NCBI RefSeq assembly: GCF_041146795.1 | Contig: NC_135169.1 | Location: 63,922,119 to 63,986,118 of the forward strand | Direction: 5' to 3' | From: Maylandia zebra | Lineage: Eukaryota > Chordata > Actinopteri > Cichliformes > Cichlidae | Length of the DNA stretch: 64,000 bases | Shown here: one piece after another, positions 1 to 10,816 of the stretch | How positions within the stretch are numbered: the first letter of the stretch is position 1 | How the letters are laid out: every line of letters begins with the position of its first letter | Program-made: the position numbers and the translations under genes | The notes under the pieces: generated by a model | Told to the model about the DNA's origin: nothing | The model's database searches: none | The model's input: only the letters and a program-made list of their open reading frames with translations

Positions 1-1
1 A

Positions 2-1990
2 AACTACAGGGGGGGGGGGGAGGAGGACATTTCACAGAGGCCAACCTTCCCCCAGTTACTAACGGAGCCTCACACGCCCGATTCACTACAGGGTGGACAC
101 AGTCTTGGACACTTGGAAGACAATTTTTCACAAGTCCACTGGAATACCCCACTAAGAACGAAAGTGAACTTCAATGCTTCATCTGTGGATGCTACCCTCG
201 ACACGGGTGCTTCCCTCTCGGCTGTACGAACAGATCTCATTCAAGTAAATGACTCTTACCCTAGAAACCCAAGTGAGTGGAATGGTCCTGCAGTTAACCT
301 CGCCAATAATGCTCCCTGTATCCCTGTTGGTGTTATTTGGCTCAATATTGGATTCATGAACAAGAACTTTTACCAGCGTTTTGCCATAATACCAGATTTG
401 TCCTCTCCTTTTATTCTGGGAATGGGTTTTATGGCAAGAGCTTCTGTTTCTATTCACATTCCTACTAGAACAGTCTACATTGAGGACATCCCCTGCCCAC
501 TCGCAGACAATGAAGAGGACCTTCAAAATGATTACTCACATTCACCTGGAACACTGATGTCTTTGGACTTGGTTCGCTCAGACTTAACAGCCAAACTGTC
601 TGAAGCAAGTCTCTCAGAGAACAACAAGGATGCTTTACTAAATCTGCTCAGCAAGTTTAGCTCCTTGTTTGATGGTCAACTTGGTCGAACGGCTCTCACT
701 GAGCACGCCATAGAGACTGGCAATGCAACACCTGTCAAACTCCCACCCTATCGCACGTCACCTGCTAAGAAACGTGTGATTGAAGAACAAGTGCAACAAA
801 TGTTGAAGGACAACATCATTGAACCTTCCACAAGCCCTTGGGCAGCTCCTGTAGTCATTGTAAATAGAGCGGCCACGGAACCAAGGTTTTGTGTGGACTT
901 TCGAGGGCTCAACCAAGTTACCCGAAAAGACTCTTATCCCCTGCCTCGTGTAGATGAGTCTTTGGACTTTCTGGCAAGAGGAAAGTTTGTCTCGACATTG
1001 GACTTAGCGCGAGGCTATTGGCAGGTTGCTGTAGCAGAGGACTCGAAGCCTAAAACTGCCTTCATCTCTCACTGCGGTCTCTTCCAGTTTCGGGTGCTGC
1101 CCTTTGGGCTCTGCAACGCACCTGCAACTTTTCAGAGACTCATGAACTCTGTGCTTGCTGGCCTCATTTACAAAACGTGCGCAGTCTACCTGGATGACAT
1201 TGTTATCGCCTCACCTACCTTTGAACAGCACTTAGTGGATCTTGAGGAGGTGCTGGGCAGACTCCAGGCTGCTGGCTTGTCATTGAAGCTCAAAAAGTGC
1301 CAATTCTGCCTCGATGAATTCACCTTTCTCGGGTACCGCATCACATCATCAGGTGTTAAGCCCGATCCGGACAAAGTAAAGGCGGTTAAGGAGTTTGATA
1401 CCCCAACCTCAGTGAAACACGTCCGTCAGTTCCTTGGCTTGACTGGCTATTATCGACGCTTCATTCAGAATTATGCCCGCCATGCCGAACCTCTTCACGC
1501 CATCACCAGAAAGGACAATGCTTTCCACTGGGACGACAGCTGTCGAAGGGCCATGGACACTTTGAAGGATCATGTCACATCAGCCCCGATCCTGTCATTT
1601 CCAGACTTCAACCGTCCCTTTTCCATTCACGCCGATGCATGTGACATTGGTCTTGGGGCAGTGTTGATGCAAAAGGATGACATGGGTCGTGAGTACGTTG
1701 TGGCTTTTGCTAGTCGCTCCCTTCACAAAGCTGAACTCCCCTACTGCACTTCAGAGAAGGAGTGCCTCGCTGTGATATGGGCTCTGGAACACTTCCGCCC
1801 ATATGTTGAAGGTGTTCATGTTACTATCTTCACTGACCACAACAGTCTCAGGTGGCTCATGTCTCGTCAAAACCCAACGGGCCGACTCGCCCGCTGGTCA
1901 CTTCGTTTGCAGGACTTTGATTTCACAATAGTGCACAAACCTGGTGCACAGAACAAAGTTCCCGACGCACCCTTTGCCTCTGACCTGTGA
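2..1990 (+). pseudogene. pol: gypsy Pol part 1: aspartic protease, reverse transcriptase, RNase H
   Basis: The frame is open from base 2, so the true start lies upstream. The retropepsin motif DTGASLSAV lies near 205-231. Reverse transcriptase follows, with the LDLARGYWQV block near 1001 and the catalytic box YLDDIVIA near 1188-1211. RNase H shows IHADACDIGLGAVL near 1624, the conserved E in TSEKECLAV near 1750, and FTDHNSLRWL near 1830. The frame stops at 1990 just after the HKPGAQNKVPDA motif, where related elements continue into the integrase. The integrase is in another frame, so a small indel near 1966-1985 has broken pol. Product role: polyprotein processing and cDNA synthesis in cytoplasmic particles. 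Otherwise the domain is well preserved. Confidence 0.92.
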
Positions 1991-3205
1991 CAGGCCGACT
2001 GATCTTTTACCAGATCATGCTGTTATGGGCAGCCTGAACATTCGTACTCTGCCCCCCGACATTCTGGCTGACCGTTCACAATTCAGACAGCTGCAGTTAG
2101 ACGATCATGTTACAGGTCCACTCCTCAGAGACATTGAAGCAGACTCTCTGAACAGCTCGGACAATGCCACCTTGTTACAGTATGTTGTGTATGACTCTCT
2201 TTTGTATCACAGAGAACCCAAGTCCACATGTGCTTTGCACCCTTTGAAAGAGCTGAAACTGTTTGCCCCTACTTCCATGAGAGGCACCTTGCTGGACTAT
2301 TACCATGACCACCCCACAGCAGGTCACTTGGGTGTTTCTAAGACATTGGCTAGACTGCGTTTTAGGTTTTTCTGGCCCAAAATGGCAGCTGATGTGAAAC
2401 GCTATGTGATTTCATGCTCAGTGTGCCAACTCACCAAGCCAAGTCAGAAAAAAGCAGCCGGTCTTATGGTTCCCATTGTCCCCCAGAAACCCTGGGAGTA
2501 TGTGGGTGTGGATTTTGTTGGGCCACTTCCCCGCACCCCCACTGGTAATGCTTATTTGATCGTGTTTGTTGACTATTTGACTAAATGGGTTGAAGCCAGT
2601 GCTGTCAAAGAAGCTACATCTCAGGTAGCAGCTGGTAAATTCGGCACTGACATTTTTGCTAGGCATGGTACACCCACTTACCTCATTTCTGACAGAGGGT
2701 CTCCTTTTGTGAGTGAGCTTTTTGAACATGTTGTTTCTGCCTTAGGCTCGGTGCACAGACTCACTACGGCATATCACCCTCAGACAAATGCTACTGAACG
2801 CGTCAACCGGACTCTGAAAACTGCAATCCGCGCTTATGTAGGTGATAAGCACACATCATGGGACAAGTTTCTCCCTCAGATTTGCTTTGCTCTGCGCACT
2901 GCCTCCCATGACAGTACAGGTATGACTCCTGCCATGATGCTTTATGGTCGTGAGTTAGACACCCCGCTTGACCTTATCACTCAGCCTTCTACAGCAGGTG
3001 TTGATGAACCGGGTGTGCCTTACCCTGAGACTCTGAGAGCCTCCCTGCAGGAAGCTCACGACCACGCCAAAGCAGCTTTGGACTATAGCCATGACAGACA
3101 AAAACATTACTATGACTTGAGACATCGACATGCCACGTTTCGTGTTGGTGACCTTGTGAGAGTTAAGACGCACCCCAGGTCAGACGCTCAGTCTAACTTT
3201 ACTGC
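1944..3205 (+). pseudogene. pol: gypsy Pol part 2: integrase, cut by nested insertion
   Basis: This continues the polymerase in a different frame from part 1. The zinc-binding HHCC domain is visible, with HPTAGHLG near 2314 and CSVCQLTK near 2416. The catalytic core follows: first Asp in VGVDFVGPLP near 2505, second Asp in ISDRGSPF near 2689, and Glu in NATERVNRTLK near 2788. The frame reads SDAQSNFTA at 3180-3206 and then runs into the LTR of the nested element, so any reading past 3205 is chimeric. The C-terminal part of the same protein resumes at 7037. Known role of the family: insertion of retrotransposon cDNA into chromosomal DNA. Confidence 0.9.
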
Positions 3206-3347
3206 TGTTAGGAAAAATGTTCTAAAACACTTCTTCAGTAAAGACTCAGAGAAGAGAAACACACAGAACTTCTTGCTAGCAAGGGCAGCCTCTACTCTAA
3301 GAGACTCCAGTGAGAGAACTGCCCCGGTCTTTATTTATACTCCATTG

Positions 3348-3383
<36 letters not shown>

Positions 3384-3432
3384 GATCAAAGGGTCATATA
3401 ACATGAAAGCACAAAAGGTACATCCTTTGTCA
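3206..3432 (-). repeat. truncated 3' LTR (minus-strand sense) of the nested retroelement
   Basis: Nearly identical to 6513-6771 apart from a shorter TG run (3353-3381), but the similarity stops at about 3432. The expected first ~260 bp of U3 (matching 6772-7031) is absent and replaced by unrelated sequence. The outer end and the target duplication are intact, so the loss was internal and happened after insertion or during reverse transcription. Confidence 0.85.
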
Positions 3433-5430
3433 TGCACTTCATAAAAGAAGTTTGTTCTGACGTATTCAGAGTTGTGTATCTAAATACAGGATTCACTCGC
3501 ACATCAAAACAGGAAACTCAGTGTTTTAGAGTCTCCACTCAGCACACAACAAACTCCAACACATCTCATTCACTCGCACACTTAAAATGTTGTCTAATCT
3601 TCATGAGTTATTTTGTGTTTGTATTAGTAGGGTTAATGCATGTTCTGTTTTTATGTATCCTTTCATGTACCTTCCCCCCTTTTTTCTGAAACAAAACTCT
3701 GTTCACTCCAAATTTTGTTTCAGAAACATCTAAATGAAAAACTCTGTCATATTCAGGCACAGCTAAACCCCAAATGCTTGTAGGTTACCATCGGCAACCA
3801 CACTGTGTGTTGTTAACCCCTTCTACAAATGCCCTCTCTTAATGTGTAACACTTTGTGTATGATTTTTTTTTTTTTTTTATCTCTGGTGCATATTATCTG
3901 TATGTGTCGTGTCACTTTCCATTTTTTTCTAACAGTACACTTGCATACCTCAGTGCTTGTCTTCCTCCCCCTTTTGTGGTGGTCTGGACACTGTATCAAT
4001 CCTCCACTTCCAGGCAGTCGCTTGTCTCCCCGAATTCCTTAACCTAATTTGATTGCCCACACTAAAACAGCAGCCTCAGTCCTCCTCTGCTCCTTTCCTT
4101 CTCTCCCACTTTTCAGTCCAATGGCAGTCAGCTTTTTCAGCTTTGTCCCGTGTCTCTCTCTTTGTCCCACTGTCTCTTTTATTGCCATCTCACTCCAAAC
4201 ATGGCAAATGTCAAACTCAGACAGTCTTCTCAAAAGTCCTTCACACACAATGAGGTTCCAGCTGGCTGGAAACGCATCTCCATCCATCCAATCTAGATGG
4301 TGGTTCTTCTCTTTCTGATGCCGTTTGCCCACAGCGCTGCTGGACCTCTCTGCTCAGAACTCTGGTATTGTCTCTTGGACTCCTGTCCACTGTTGATGTT
4401 CATGCTCGTGCTTCTGAAACTGCACTCGGTGTCTTCAGGGAGAGATTCGTTTCCTTGGAGCTTGCTTGTTCGGGATGAGGACGGGAAGCTGCAAAACAAT
4501 TCAGCCAAAAAATTCTGGCTGGGTGTTTTCTATTTTTTCTAATGATTTCAACCTATAATTTTCTTCCGACTGCTGCCCGTGGAGAATTGATCCAGGTCCG
4601 TTCCCCACCTGTAAACGACAGACTGAGAGACTTTCATTATTATCCTCACTGCTTAATCAACACACATCTCTCTCTCTGTTTTTGTGAACCGTCCTTTCTT
4701 AAAAGCAGAAAATAAGATTGTAGTTGTTCTTGGTTGATCAACACAAAACCTTTTTCCTATAATTATTTTTCATCTACAATGTAAATTTTGTCTCAAATTC
4801 ACTCTTTTTTGTTTGTATTATTATTATTATTATTTTTATTTTTTTTTAAATAGCTGGTGACCTGCAGAATCACCGCTCTCACAATCAAAGGCAATTACTT
4901 TTACACAGCGCACAAAAACACTGTGACGTCAAACACATTCACACTCACTTTTTCATCTGCGTAAATAAATCACATAGCTGATATGTACCATGGTGATCCA
5001 TAAATATGATCACCAGTTTATTAAACTATTTTTCAACCCAACAAAACAAATAAACAAAAACATAATGCTGATGTTATGAACACTCTACACACAAGTCAAG
5101 ATGCAGGAAAACTGCTCACGGAAACGCTGCACACTCCAGTTATCACAGTTCTGTTTGTGTGAATTATCTGCTTTCATTATTAATACCAGTTTATAGGTTG
5201 TTATCCTTTTTATTATTAGTTTGAATGCATTAAAATTAAGTTGTAATTTAGCCTTTTGTTTATTTTACTTTACTCCTCTTGCATTTATATCTATTCAGTC
5301 GGGTCTGTTTCCAACCCTTTTTTAAACTACTTCAAACTACTATGATCTCTAATTTTCACTAGGTGAGGGATTATTATGTTCTTCCTAGTCTGAACTGCTC
5401 TCTTCACCCGAGCTGCTATCCTATTCTGAG
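3433..5430. other. noncoding internal sequence of the nested retroelement
   Basis: AT-rich sequence with no recognisable pol or env frame on either strand. It holds only short open frames without known motifs (for example 4039-4332 on - and 4049-4318 on +). It occupies the place where pol should be, so it is either heavily decayed or foreign. Confidence 0.55.
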
Positions 5431-5727
5431 TTACTGTCTTCTTTGTTTCTTACAGTCACGTACAAAATGTCCCTCTTTTCCACACCTCCAGCATGTAGTG
5501 TTAAAGTCACTGTTTGGTGTGTGTGTGTAGCCTCTACCGCTTGCTCTTCCACTATGCATTCCTCTCTCTTTCTTTTGGATTAGTCGTGCTCCGGCTTGCT
5601 GTTTTTCTAGACATTTCTCATCAGGTGTTAATTTTACTTGTTTATCCCCCATTTTCAAAGATTTTGCTGGGCCGTCACTGGCACGCTTGACTTCAGGGTG
5701 GTTTACTGATACGGCCTTCGACTTCAC
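5431..5727 (-). pseudogene. gag: Gag nucleocapsid-like fragment with one CCHC zinc knuckle
   Basis: A 98-residue frame rich in Lys, Arg and Gln ends with CWRCGKEGHFVRDC, a perfect CX2CX4HX4C retroviral-type zinc knuckle near its C-terminus. In Gag proteins this motif binds and packages RNA. No capsid major homology region was recognised upstream, and no pol frame follows on the minus strand, so the gene is a remnant. It lies between the primer-binding site (6506) and the truncated LTR (3432), as expected for gag. Confidence 0.7.
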
Positions 5728-5895
5728 CCTAACGGTGAAGCGGTATCAGTTTTATGAGATGAAACTCAACCGTTCTCCTTTGTCACCAGAACGTGAGCCT
5801 CAGCAAAGAAAACAAAAATGGAAGTAGTTCAGCAGCGTATTGTGCTGTAAAATCAACTTACTTCCAGACACATACACAAACATAGACATTTGCGC

Positions 5896-6245
5896 GCTAA
5901 TTTGTCACGAGATAATTTCAGCTACCTCTAAAACTGGTCGAAACACAGTTCCTTTTGGCGAACTTAGACCTAATTTGTCACGAGATAATTTCAGCTACCT
6001 CTAAAACTGGTCAAAACACAGTTCCTTCTGGCGAACTTAAACCTATTTTATCACATTTCTTTAAACCTTTGCGGCCGTTTTATATACTCAACGTGTTTTC
6101 ATTTGTTAAACGTATTTTTAATTTGTCACGAGATAATTTCAGCTACCTCTAAAACTGGTCAAATTCGGCTCCTTCCGGCGAACCCAACCTAATTTATCAC
6201 GTTACTTAAACGTATTTTTAATTTGTCACGTTACTTTAAATCTTT
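5896..6245. repeat. tandem ~75-80 bp repeats in the retroelement leader
   Basis: Blocks containing AATTTGTCACGAGATAATTT followed by CAGCTACCTCTAAAACTGGT recur at about 5899, 5972 and 6120. Degraded partial copies lie between, together with a repeated TTTAAACCTTTGCGGCCGT-type block near 6060 and 6236. The array lies between the primer-binding site and the gag fragment, in the untranslated leader of the minus-sense element. Confidence 0.8.
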
Positions 6246-6488
6246 GCGGCCGTCTTTAAATACCAAATAGTGTTTCTCACCCCTGACGTCCCACTGACGG
6301 TTCGGATCATCAGACTGAATCCCAGCGCCGTGGACCTGGTCACCGGCCCAGACTCGAATTCACGCTCTGGGACTCTCTCCTCGTCTAAGAGGGCTGTGCA
6401 CAGACTTCGGTGCCGGCCCCCCACGGCGTCAGGAATCAGTGCTGGATCCTGGAACAGAGTCACAGATAACAGTTCTGATATATTCTGC

Positions 6489-6506
6489 TCCGGCTACGAA
6501 GGACCA
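6489..6506 (-). promoter_or_regulatory. primer-binding site resembling the tRNA-Tyr 3' end
   Basis: Six bases inside the LTR edge the minus strand reads TGGTCCTTCGTAGCCGGA. The vertebrate tRNA-Tyr 3' end would pair with TGGTCCTTCGAGCCGGA, so the match is complete apart from one extra T. Position and sequence together fix the element's orientation. The tRNA sequence used for comparison is from general knowledge. Confidence 0.75.
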
Positions 6507-6512
6507 AGTAAA

Positions 6513-6655
6513 TGTTAGGGAAAATGTTCTAAAACACTTCTTCAGTAAAGACTCAGAGAAGAGAAACACACAGAACTTCTTGCTAGCAAGGGCAGCCTCT
6601 ACTCTAAGAGACTCCAGTGAGAGAACTGCCCCGGTCTTTATTTATACTCCATTGA

Positions 6656-6718
<63 letters not shown>

Positions 6719-7031
6719 GATCAAAGAGTCATATAACATGAAAGCACAAAAGGTACATCCTTGGTCATAAAGAGGGTAGTCTCCCCCACCCTAGATGGCA
6801 CGGTGAGGAAGTCCAGCAGTTAAAGCACTTAGACTAAAACAGACATAGCTACGTTAAAACAATAAAACAAGGTACGACCTCTCCCACACTCCCAGGATGT
6901 GGGGGTGAACCAAGCCTGCTAAAAATCACACATCCTGTCACTACCAAATAACTACAAACAGCATCCTACCATAAGCAAACTTATATCACTAAAAGATTAT
7001 ACTGACTACTAAATACAATTTTCCATTGACA
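6513..7031 (-). repeat. 5' LTR (minus-strand sense) of the nested retroelement
   Basis: This 519-bp LTR begins TGTCAATGG on the minus strand and ends CCCTAACA. It contains a long TG/CA dinucleotide run at about 6660-6717. Downstream of that, in minus sense, GAGTATAAATAAAGACC could act as both TATA box and AATAAA polyadenylation signal. The last ~195 bp plus about 40 bp beyond the dinucleotide run are repeated at 3206-3432. Confidence 0.85.
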
Positions 7032-7036
7032 ACTGC

Positions 7037-7502
7037 TAAACTTGCACCACTGTTTCAGGGACCATTGTGTGTATCTCAGAGACTCAGTGATGTTAATTAC
7101 AGGCTCACTTGGGTGGACTCCGGTGTGGATGCAGGTGTTTATCATGTTGTGAACATGCAACCGTTCCATACCTGGGACTCTCTCACTTCCAAAGAACATT
7201 CTGTTTCATTGCCTGCTGAGAGAGAGACCGCAGAGGGTCTGAACTCTGACTCTCAGGCCCACCCTGGCCCCCCTGCCGACACTGACATTGACTCTGAGCC
7301 ATTCCCCTTTGATTTACCGGACATTGACTCTTCTTCTGGTGTGGGCGCTGTTCCAGAGAGTGTTTCACCCAGATCTGTCCAGCACCCAGCTGCTGGTGGA
7401 CATTACAATCTCAGGCCCAGACGTTGCCCCAGAGTTACGTCTGGCTGGAGCAACAAAAGATGGACTAATGATTTTCACACAACCAGGCTTGATCTGAAGT
7501 GA
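7037..7502 (+). pseudogene. pol: gypsy Pol part 3: integrase C-terminal tail
   Basis: After the right target duplication (7032-7036) the frame reads KLAPLFQGPLCVSQRLSDVN, the usual C-terminal block after the integrase core in this gypsy group. It then shows VYHVVNMQPFH, an acidic, proline-rich stretch, and a basic HYNLRPRR end before the stop at 7500-7502. No chromodomain was recognised. It joins directly to SNFTA at 3205 once the nested element and one ACTGC copy are disregarded. The nested insertion alone would therefore not have changed the frame. Confidence 0.88.
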
Positions 7503-8153
7503 AATGTTTTGGTTAAACCTGTTTGATGCTGTCTTGTTGCATTGCTACTTTGAGTCATGATATGTAGATGTTTCTGTTTGCTCTACTTAATCCAGTTTTA
7601 TGGCTCTTTCGTGCGTTAAGGTTCATTCTTGGCATTTACTTAGAAAAAAAAAAAAAGAACAAAAGAAAGAAGTGAAAAAAACGAAGGAAACTGATTTTCC
7701 ACTGTACATATTCGTCTTATTTTCACCAATTTCATTTTTAAATGGTCTTTTGCCCTGTGTGTGTGCACCAATCTTAGCTGTAACCTCTATGTATAGGGTA
7801 CTGTTAGGTGTGGTGTGTGCTTTTTCAGCTGTGTACGGCTGAGGACAGCCTTTTTCTCACCGGGGGGGACTATGTAACAGTTGCTATTGTAATGCAGTGT
7901 ATCACCACATGGCGGCGCCTCCTGTCTCACGACTGGTGTCACCCCCTTTTTGTTCTTCTTCGCACTCCTCCTGTAATGGATGCTCCCGTGTGTACGCAGA
8001 CTAGTGTGCTCTTTAGTAATGTGTGGTAGAGGTAGCACTTTTATTTTTGATATTGTAAATAAATGAGTACTTTTTGGAAAGTCAGAAGCTGTTGCTCATT
8101 CACTATCCACCTGCACACCTCCGCGGCTGGCTTCATCTCCACTGCACGTTACA
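7503..8153 (+). repeat. gypsy 3' untranslated region, polypurine tract and 3' LTR
   Basis: The noncoding stretch 7503-7861 includes an A-rich run near 7643-7680. A G-rich polypurine tract, GGGGGGGACTA at 7862-7872, is followed by the LTR at 7873-8153 (281 bp). The LTR starts TGTAACAG and ends CGTTACA, giving short inverted ends. It contains AATAAA near 8057, a candidate polyadenylation signal. No second LTR copy is in the window for comparison. Confidence 0.8.
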
Positions 8154-9716
8154 ATATGTTGATTTTTTTCGCCTACTCATATCATAATTTTTTTACTCCT
8201 GGTTCTGTATGTTCATGTTCTGTTCTTTTGTAAACTTCATCTGTTTGTATGTTGTATACTCATTGTGTTTCAATAAAGTTCGATTTAAAAAGAGGTACGT
8301 TCTAAACGAAGCTTCAGACGTCACTGATCACGTGACTCTGGCCAAACGAATCAAGCCTCGACACGGTGCTTCTGAAGCAGCGCGTCGATCTTTCTGACAC
8401 ATGTCAGCTTCAAGCGGACCATCACTACGTCTCACATCTAAAGGTGTCAAGGTAACTTTGAACTGAGTTCAGTCAATCTGGAGTTTTTCCAAGTTTTCTG
8501 TTGCTCTCTGTGAGAGAAGAGCGTTAAAGGCGGGGCTCTCCAGAGTCCAGCAAAACAGGAAACCACAGCTGGGTGTGTGTGTAAGTGTGCAAACCAATAG
8601 AATGCATCGTGGTGGGGGGGGCATCACGGGCATTGGCAAGAAAAAAATAAAATAATCGGTCGTACCCATGCTTCCCCGACGTCATGCCAGCGCATATTGG
8701 GAAATTCGTAGGCACCGATCGGTTTTCTATCAGCCATTTGCTGGGAGTAAGGGCGCCCTCCGTTTGCGAGGTGCGCCTGCTGCTGGCGGCACAGGGAGGA
8801 GAGGGCGGGGCGGCAGGGAGTCTCTGGCTGGCTGGAGCGGCATCTAATAACCAACTCACAAAACAAAATAAAAACAACACAACAAACAGATATTATGATA
8901 CAGACTTATAATCTGCACCCATGTTTTTTCTAAATTCTATAAAGTGAGCGCGAGAGCCCTCGGTGCGCCTGTGCGCTGCTGAAGTCAAAGTAAACTTTAT
9001 TGTCATCTCCGCTACAGACAGTCCAGCATATAGAGAGACGAGACGACGAGGCTGCAGTTACAGCGGTGCAAGTAAACAAACAATAAATATAAGAACAGTA
9101 AGAAAATAAATCTACACTTTAGGACTCGGGGTAAAGGATCAATAACAATTTACATTTATAATTTACAGTTTAAAGATTTAAAGTCTCACACAACCCGTCA
9201 AAAGGGGCGGGGCCGGCTGCTTCCAAGTAGAGCGCATTTCATTTATAATGATGTAAATCCAAGCTCATCATGGATTCACGATCTGAATCCTGGGTTGTGT
9301 GAAATCCCAGAAATCAACCTTAGACAAAGTGAATCTGTGAACTAAGGTGTAGGTCTGTTAGGTTAATTGTGCTGATCCTCGGGTTGGGGGATTTGTGTTT
9401 GTACTGGAGCGCAAAATTCAAACCAATGGAAGATGGACAACAAAAGTTCAAAGCCATCAGGTGCTCAGGTTAGAGAAAAGATGCAGGTAAGCAGACGTGT
9501 GATTGGATAATGGCAGGTCATCCTGAACCAATCAGACTAAACTCCAAACAATACATTATGTTACAGATTTTAATATTAATTAGTCATTGTTACTTGTTGA
9601 TTTGTCCTTTTCTCATTGTGTGACGAATTATGACGACTGTTTGGTAGCTCTTACTGTCTCTCTCTCTCTCTTCATGTGTGTTTCTCTGGTGAAACAATAG
9701 TTTTGTGTTAATGTTA
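8154..9716. other. intergenic stretch with repeat-like tails
   Basis: No convincing gene. A GC-rich patch lies at about 8740-8830. At 8980-9115 a segment containing AGTAAACTTTATTGTCATC and a short A-rich end looks like an interspersed-repeat tail. A CAATAAAGT motif near 8270 may be the end of another retro-sequence. Confidence 0.4.
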
Positions 9717-10146
9717 GGGCTGCACGATTTTGTATAAAATGAGAATCACGATTTTTTGGCTTAGAATTGAGATCATGATTCTCTCATAACAATAAATAAA
9801 CATAAAACAACAAATGTCTCACGTTTTGTTGTTGCAGCAAAATGTTGTCCTGCTTGAAATTCCGTCTCCACCGTTGCTCGACGCTGCGTGTACAGAGCAG
9901 GTAGTGCAACAATAGAAAAATAGTTGCGGGACGGCACTGTGTAGCGTTTGTCTAGGGTGTTGATCGTTTTCCTAAATCCCTCGTTTTGCACAGTGTTGAT
10001 GGAGCCATATCTTTGGTCAGGTGATAAGTGATAGCCTCCGTAATGTCTTTGTGCCTGCGGGAGTTCGACGTGTATAGGGAAGCGCTGTATAAGGTTCCCG
10101 TTATTGATGTTTGGGTGGTTGACCGGGACGGATTTTCTCCTGTCAC
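9717..10146 (-). pseudogene. hAT-family (ZBED-like) transposase fragment with terminal sequence
   Basis: On the minus strand, 9952-10146 reads DITEAITYHLTKDMAPSTLC. After a frame change, 9830-9990 reads LDKRYTVPSRNYFS and VALPALY, the conserved N-terminal region of fish BED-type hAT transposases. The copy is frameshifted and lacks the catalytic domain. At 9717 on + the sequence GGGCTGCACGATTTT matches a terminal sequence common to fish hAT elements, so the end of the element is probably near 9717. Likely an internally deleted, dead copy. Confidence 0.65.
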
Positions 10147-10380
10147 TTTCTCGTCATCCCTGACGTGCTCTCCGTTGTTGTTTCCCTGCTAATTTTAGCA
10201 TCACACGGCACAGCTTCTGTATCACGTGGTATAAGGCTCCGCCCTTGGCATTTGTTAAGCAGGAAGAGTGGGCGCTTGTTTTCATGCAGAGTACGTCCCG
10301 AGTCAAAATGTGAAGTTTTACAAATCACCACTTCTTTAGTGAATATCATTTCAGTCTCAGACAATCTCGTTTCTCTTACA

Positions 10381-10472
10381 GAGGTTGAATGCACCTTCTG
10401 CGGATGGCGGTACCACACAGTGTGCGTGGACTTCCCCTGCACAGAAGGCAACTACAAATGCTGTGAATGCTA
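10381..10472 (+). pseudogene. orphan terminal exon encoding half a PHD-like zinc finger
   Basis: After the acceptor-like TTTCTCTTACAG the frame reads ECTFCGWRYHTVCV and then YKCCEC followed by a stop. The spacing of Cys, His and Cys fits the second half of a PHD finger, where the W-Y-H-x2-C block is typical. An AATAAA overlaps the stop. Exons of this kind end several fish transposon-encoded proteins (PHD finger at the C-terminus), but no upstream exon was identified. It lies just outside the inverted duplication. The host gene is unknown. Confidence 0.45.
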
Positions 10473-10816
10473 AATAAACAGAAACAAATGATCCCTGTTG
10501 TCTTTGCTTGATGATTGGTTTGAGTCTTGACAATCCACATTGCTGGCGTTGCATCTTTCAATGCCAGCAATGGCAGGTATCAGTGCTCAAAGCTTTTGTG
10601 TTTGTTTCCAACAAGTTGCCCACCTCGGGAAACAAAAATGTGTTCTTTTACTTGTCAGATGAACATATGAGACACTTTGACTCTTCAGTGCAGTGTGGAG
10701 CCTAACAAAGATCTGTTTTGTGTCCCAGCTGATCAGCAGGAGGAGGAGAGTCTGACGGAGCAGCAGAGGAACATTTTCAGCTACTTGGACTCAGCTCAGC
10801 CACTACAGAGGAAACA

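Larger units (their letters stand above)
3206..7031 (-). mobile_element. Tyr-tRNA-primed LTR retroelement nested in gypsy integrase, internally deleted
   Basis: The unit starts TGTTAGG at 3206 and ends TTGACA at 7031. It is flanked by a perfect 5-bp target duplication ACTGC (3201-3205 and 7032-7036). The LTRs, primer-binding site and nucleocapsid-like frame all indicate transcription on the minus strand, opposite to the gypsy host. Only a gag zinc-knuckle fragment is recognisable. No protease, reverse transcriptase, integrase or envelope frame was seen, and the 3' LTR is truncated internally, so this is a defective copy. It could be an endogenous retrovirus or a gypsy-like retrotransposon; the remaining coding sequence is too short to decide. 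Confidence 0.85.
1..8153 (+). mobile_element. Ty3/gypsy LTR retrotransposon, left end outside window, split by a nested LTR element
   Basis: The order protease, reverse transcriptase, RNase H, integrase, then a terminal LTR is that of a Ty3/gypsy (Metaviridae-type) element read left to right. The 5' LTR, tRNA-binding site and gag lie beyond the left edge. The body is interrupted at 3206-7031 by another LTR element; the pol frame resumes at 7037. The polymerase also has a frameshift near 1970, so this copy is dead. The 3' LTR is 7873-8153. The flanking target duplication cannot be tested because the left end is missing. Confidence 0.9.

Noticed and set aside
3201-3401. Integrase open frame extended to 3401
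   Set aside because: Everything after 3205 is LTR sequence of the nested element, so the extension is chimeric.
4039-4542. Several overlapping 70-97 aa frames on both strands
   Set aside because: No motifs, no splice sites; they lie in decayed internal retroelement sequence.
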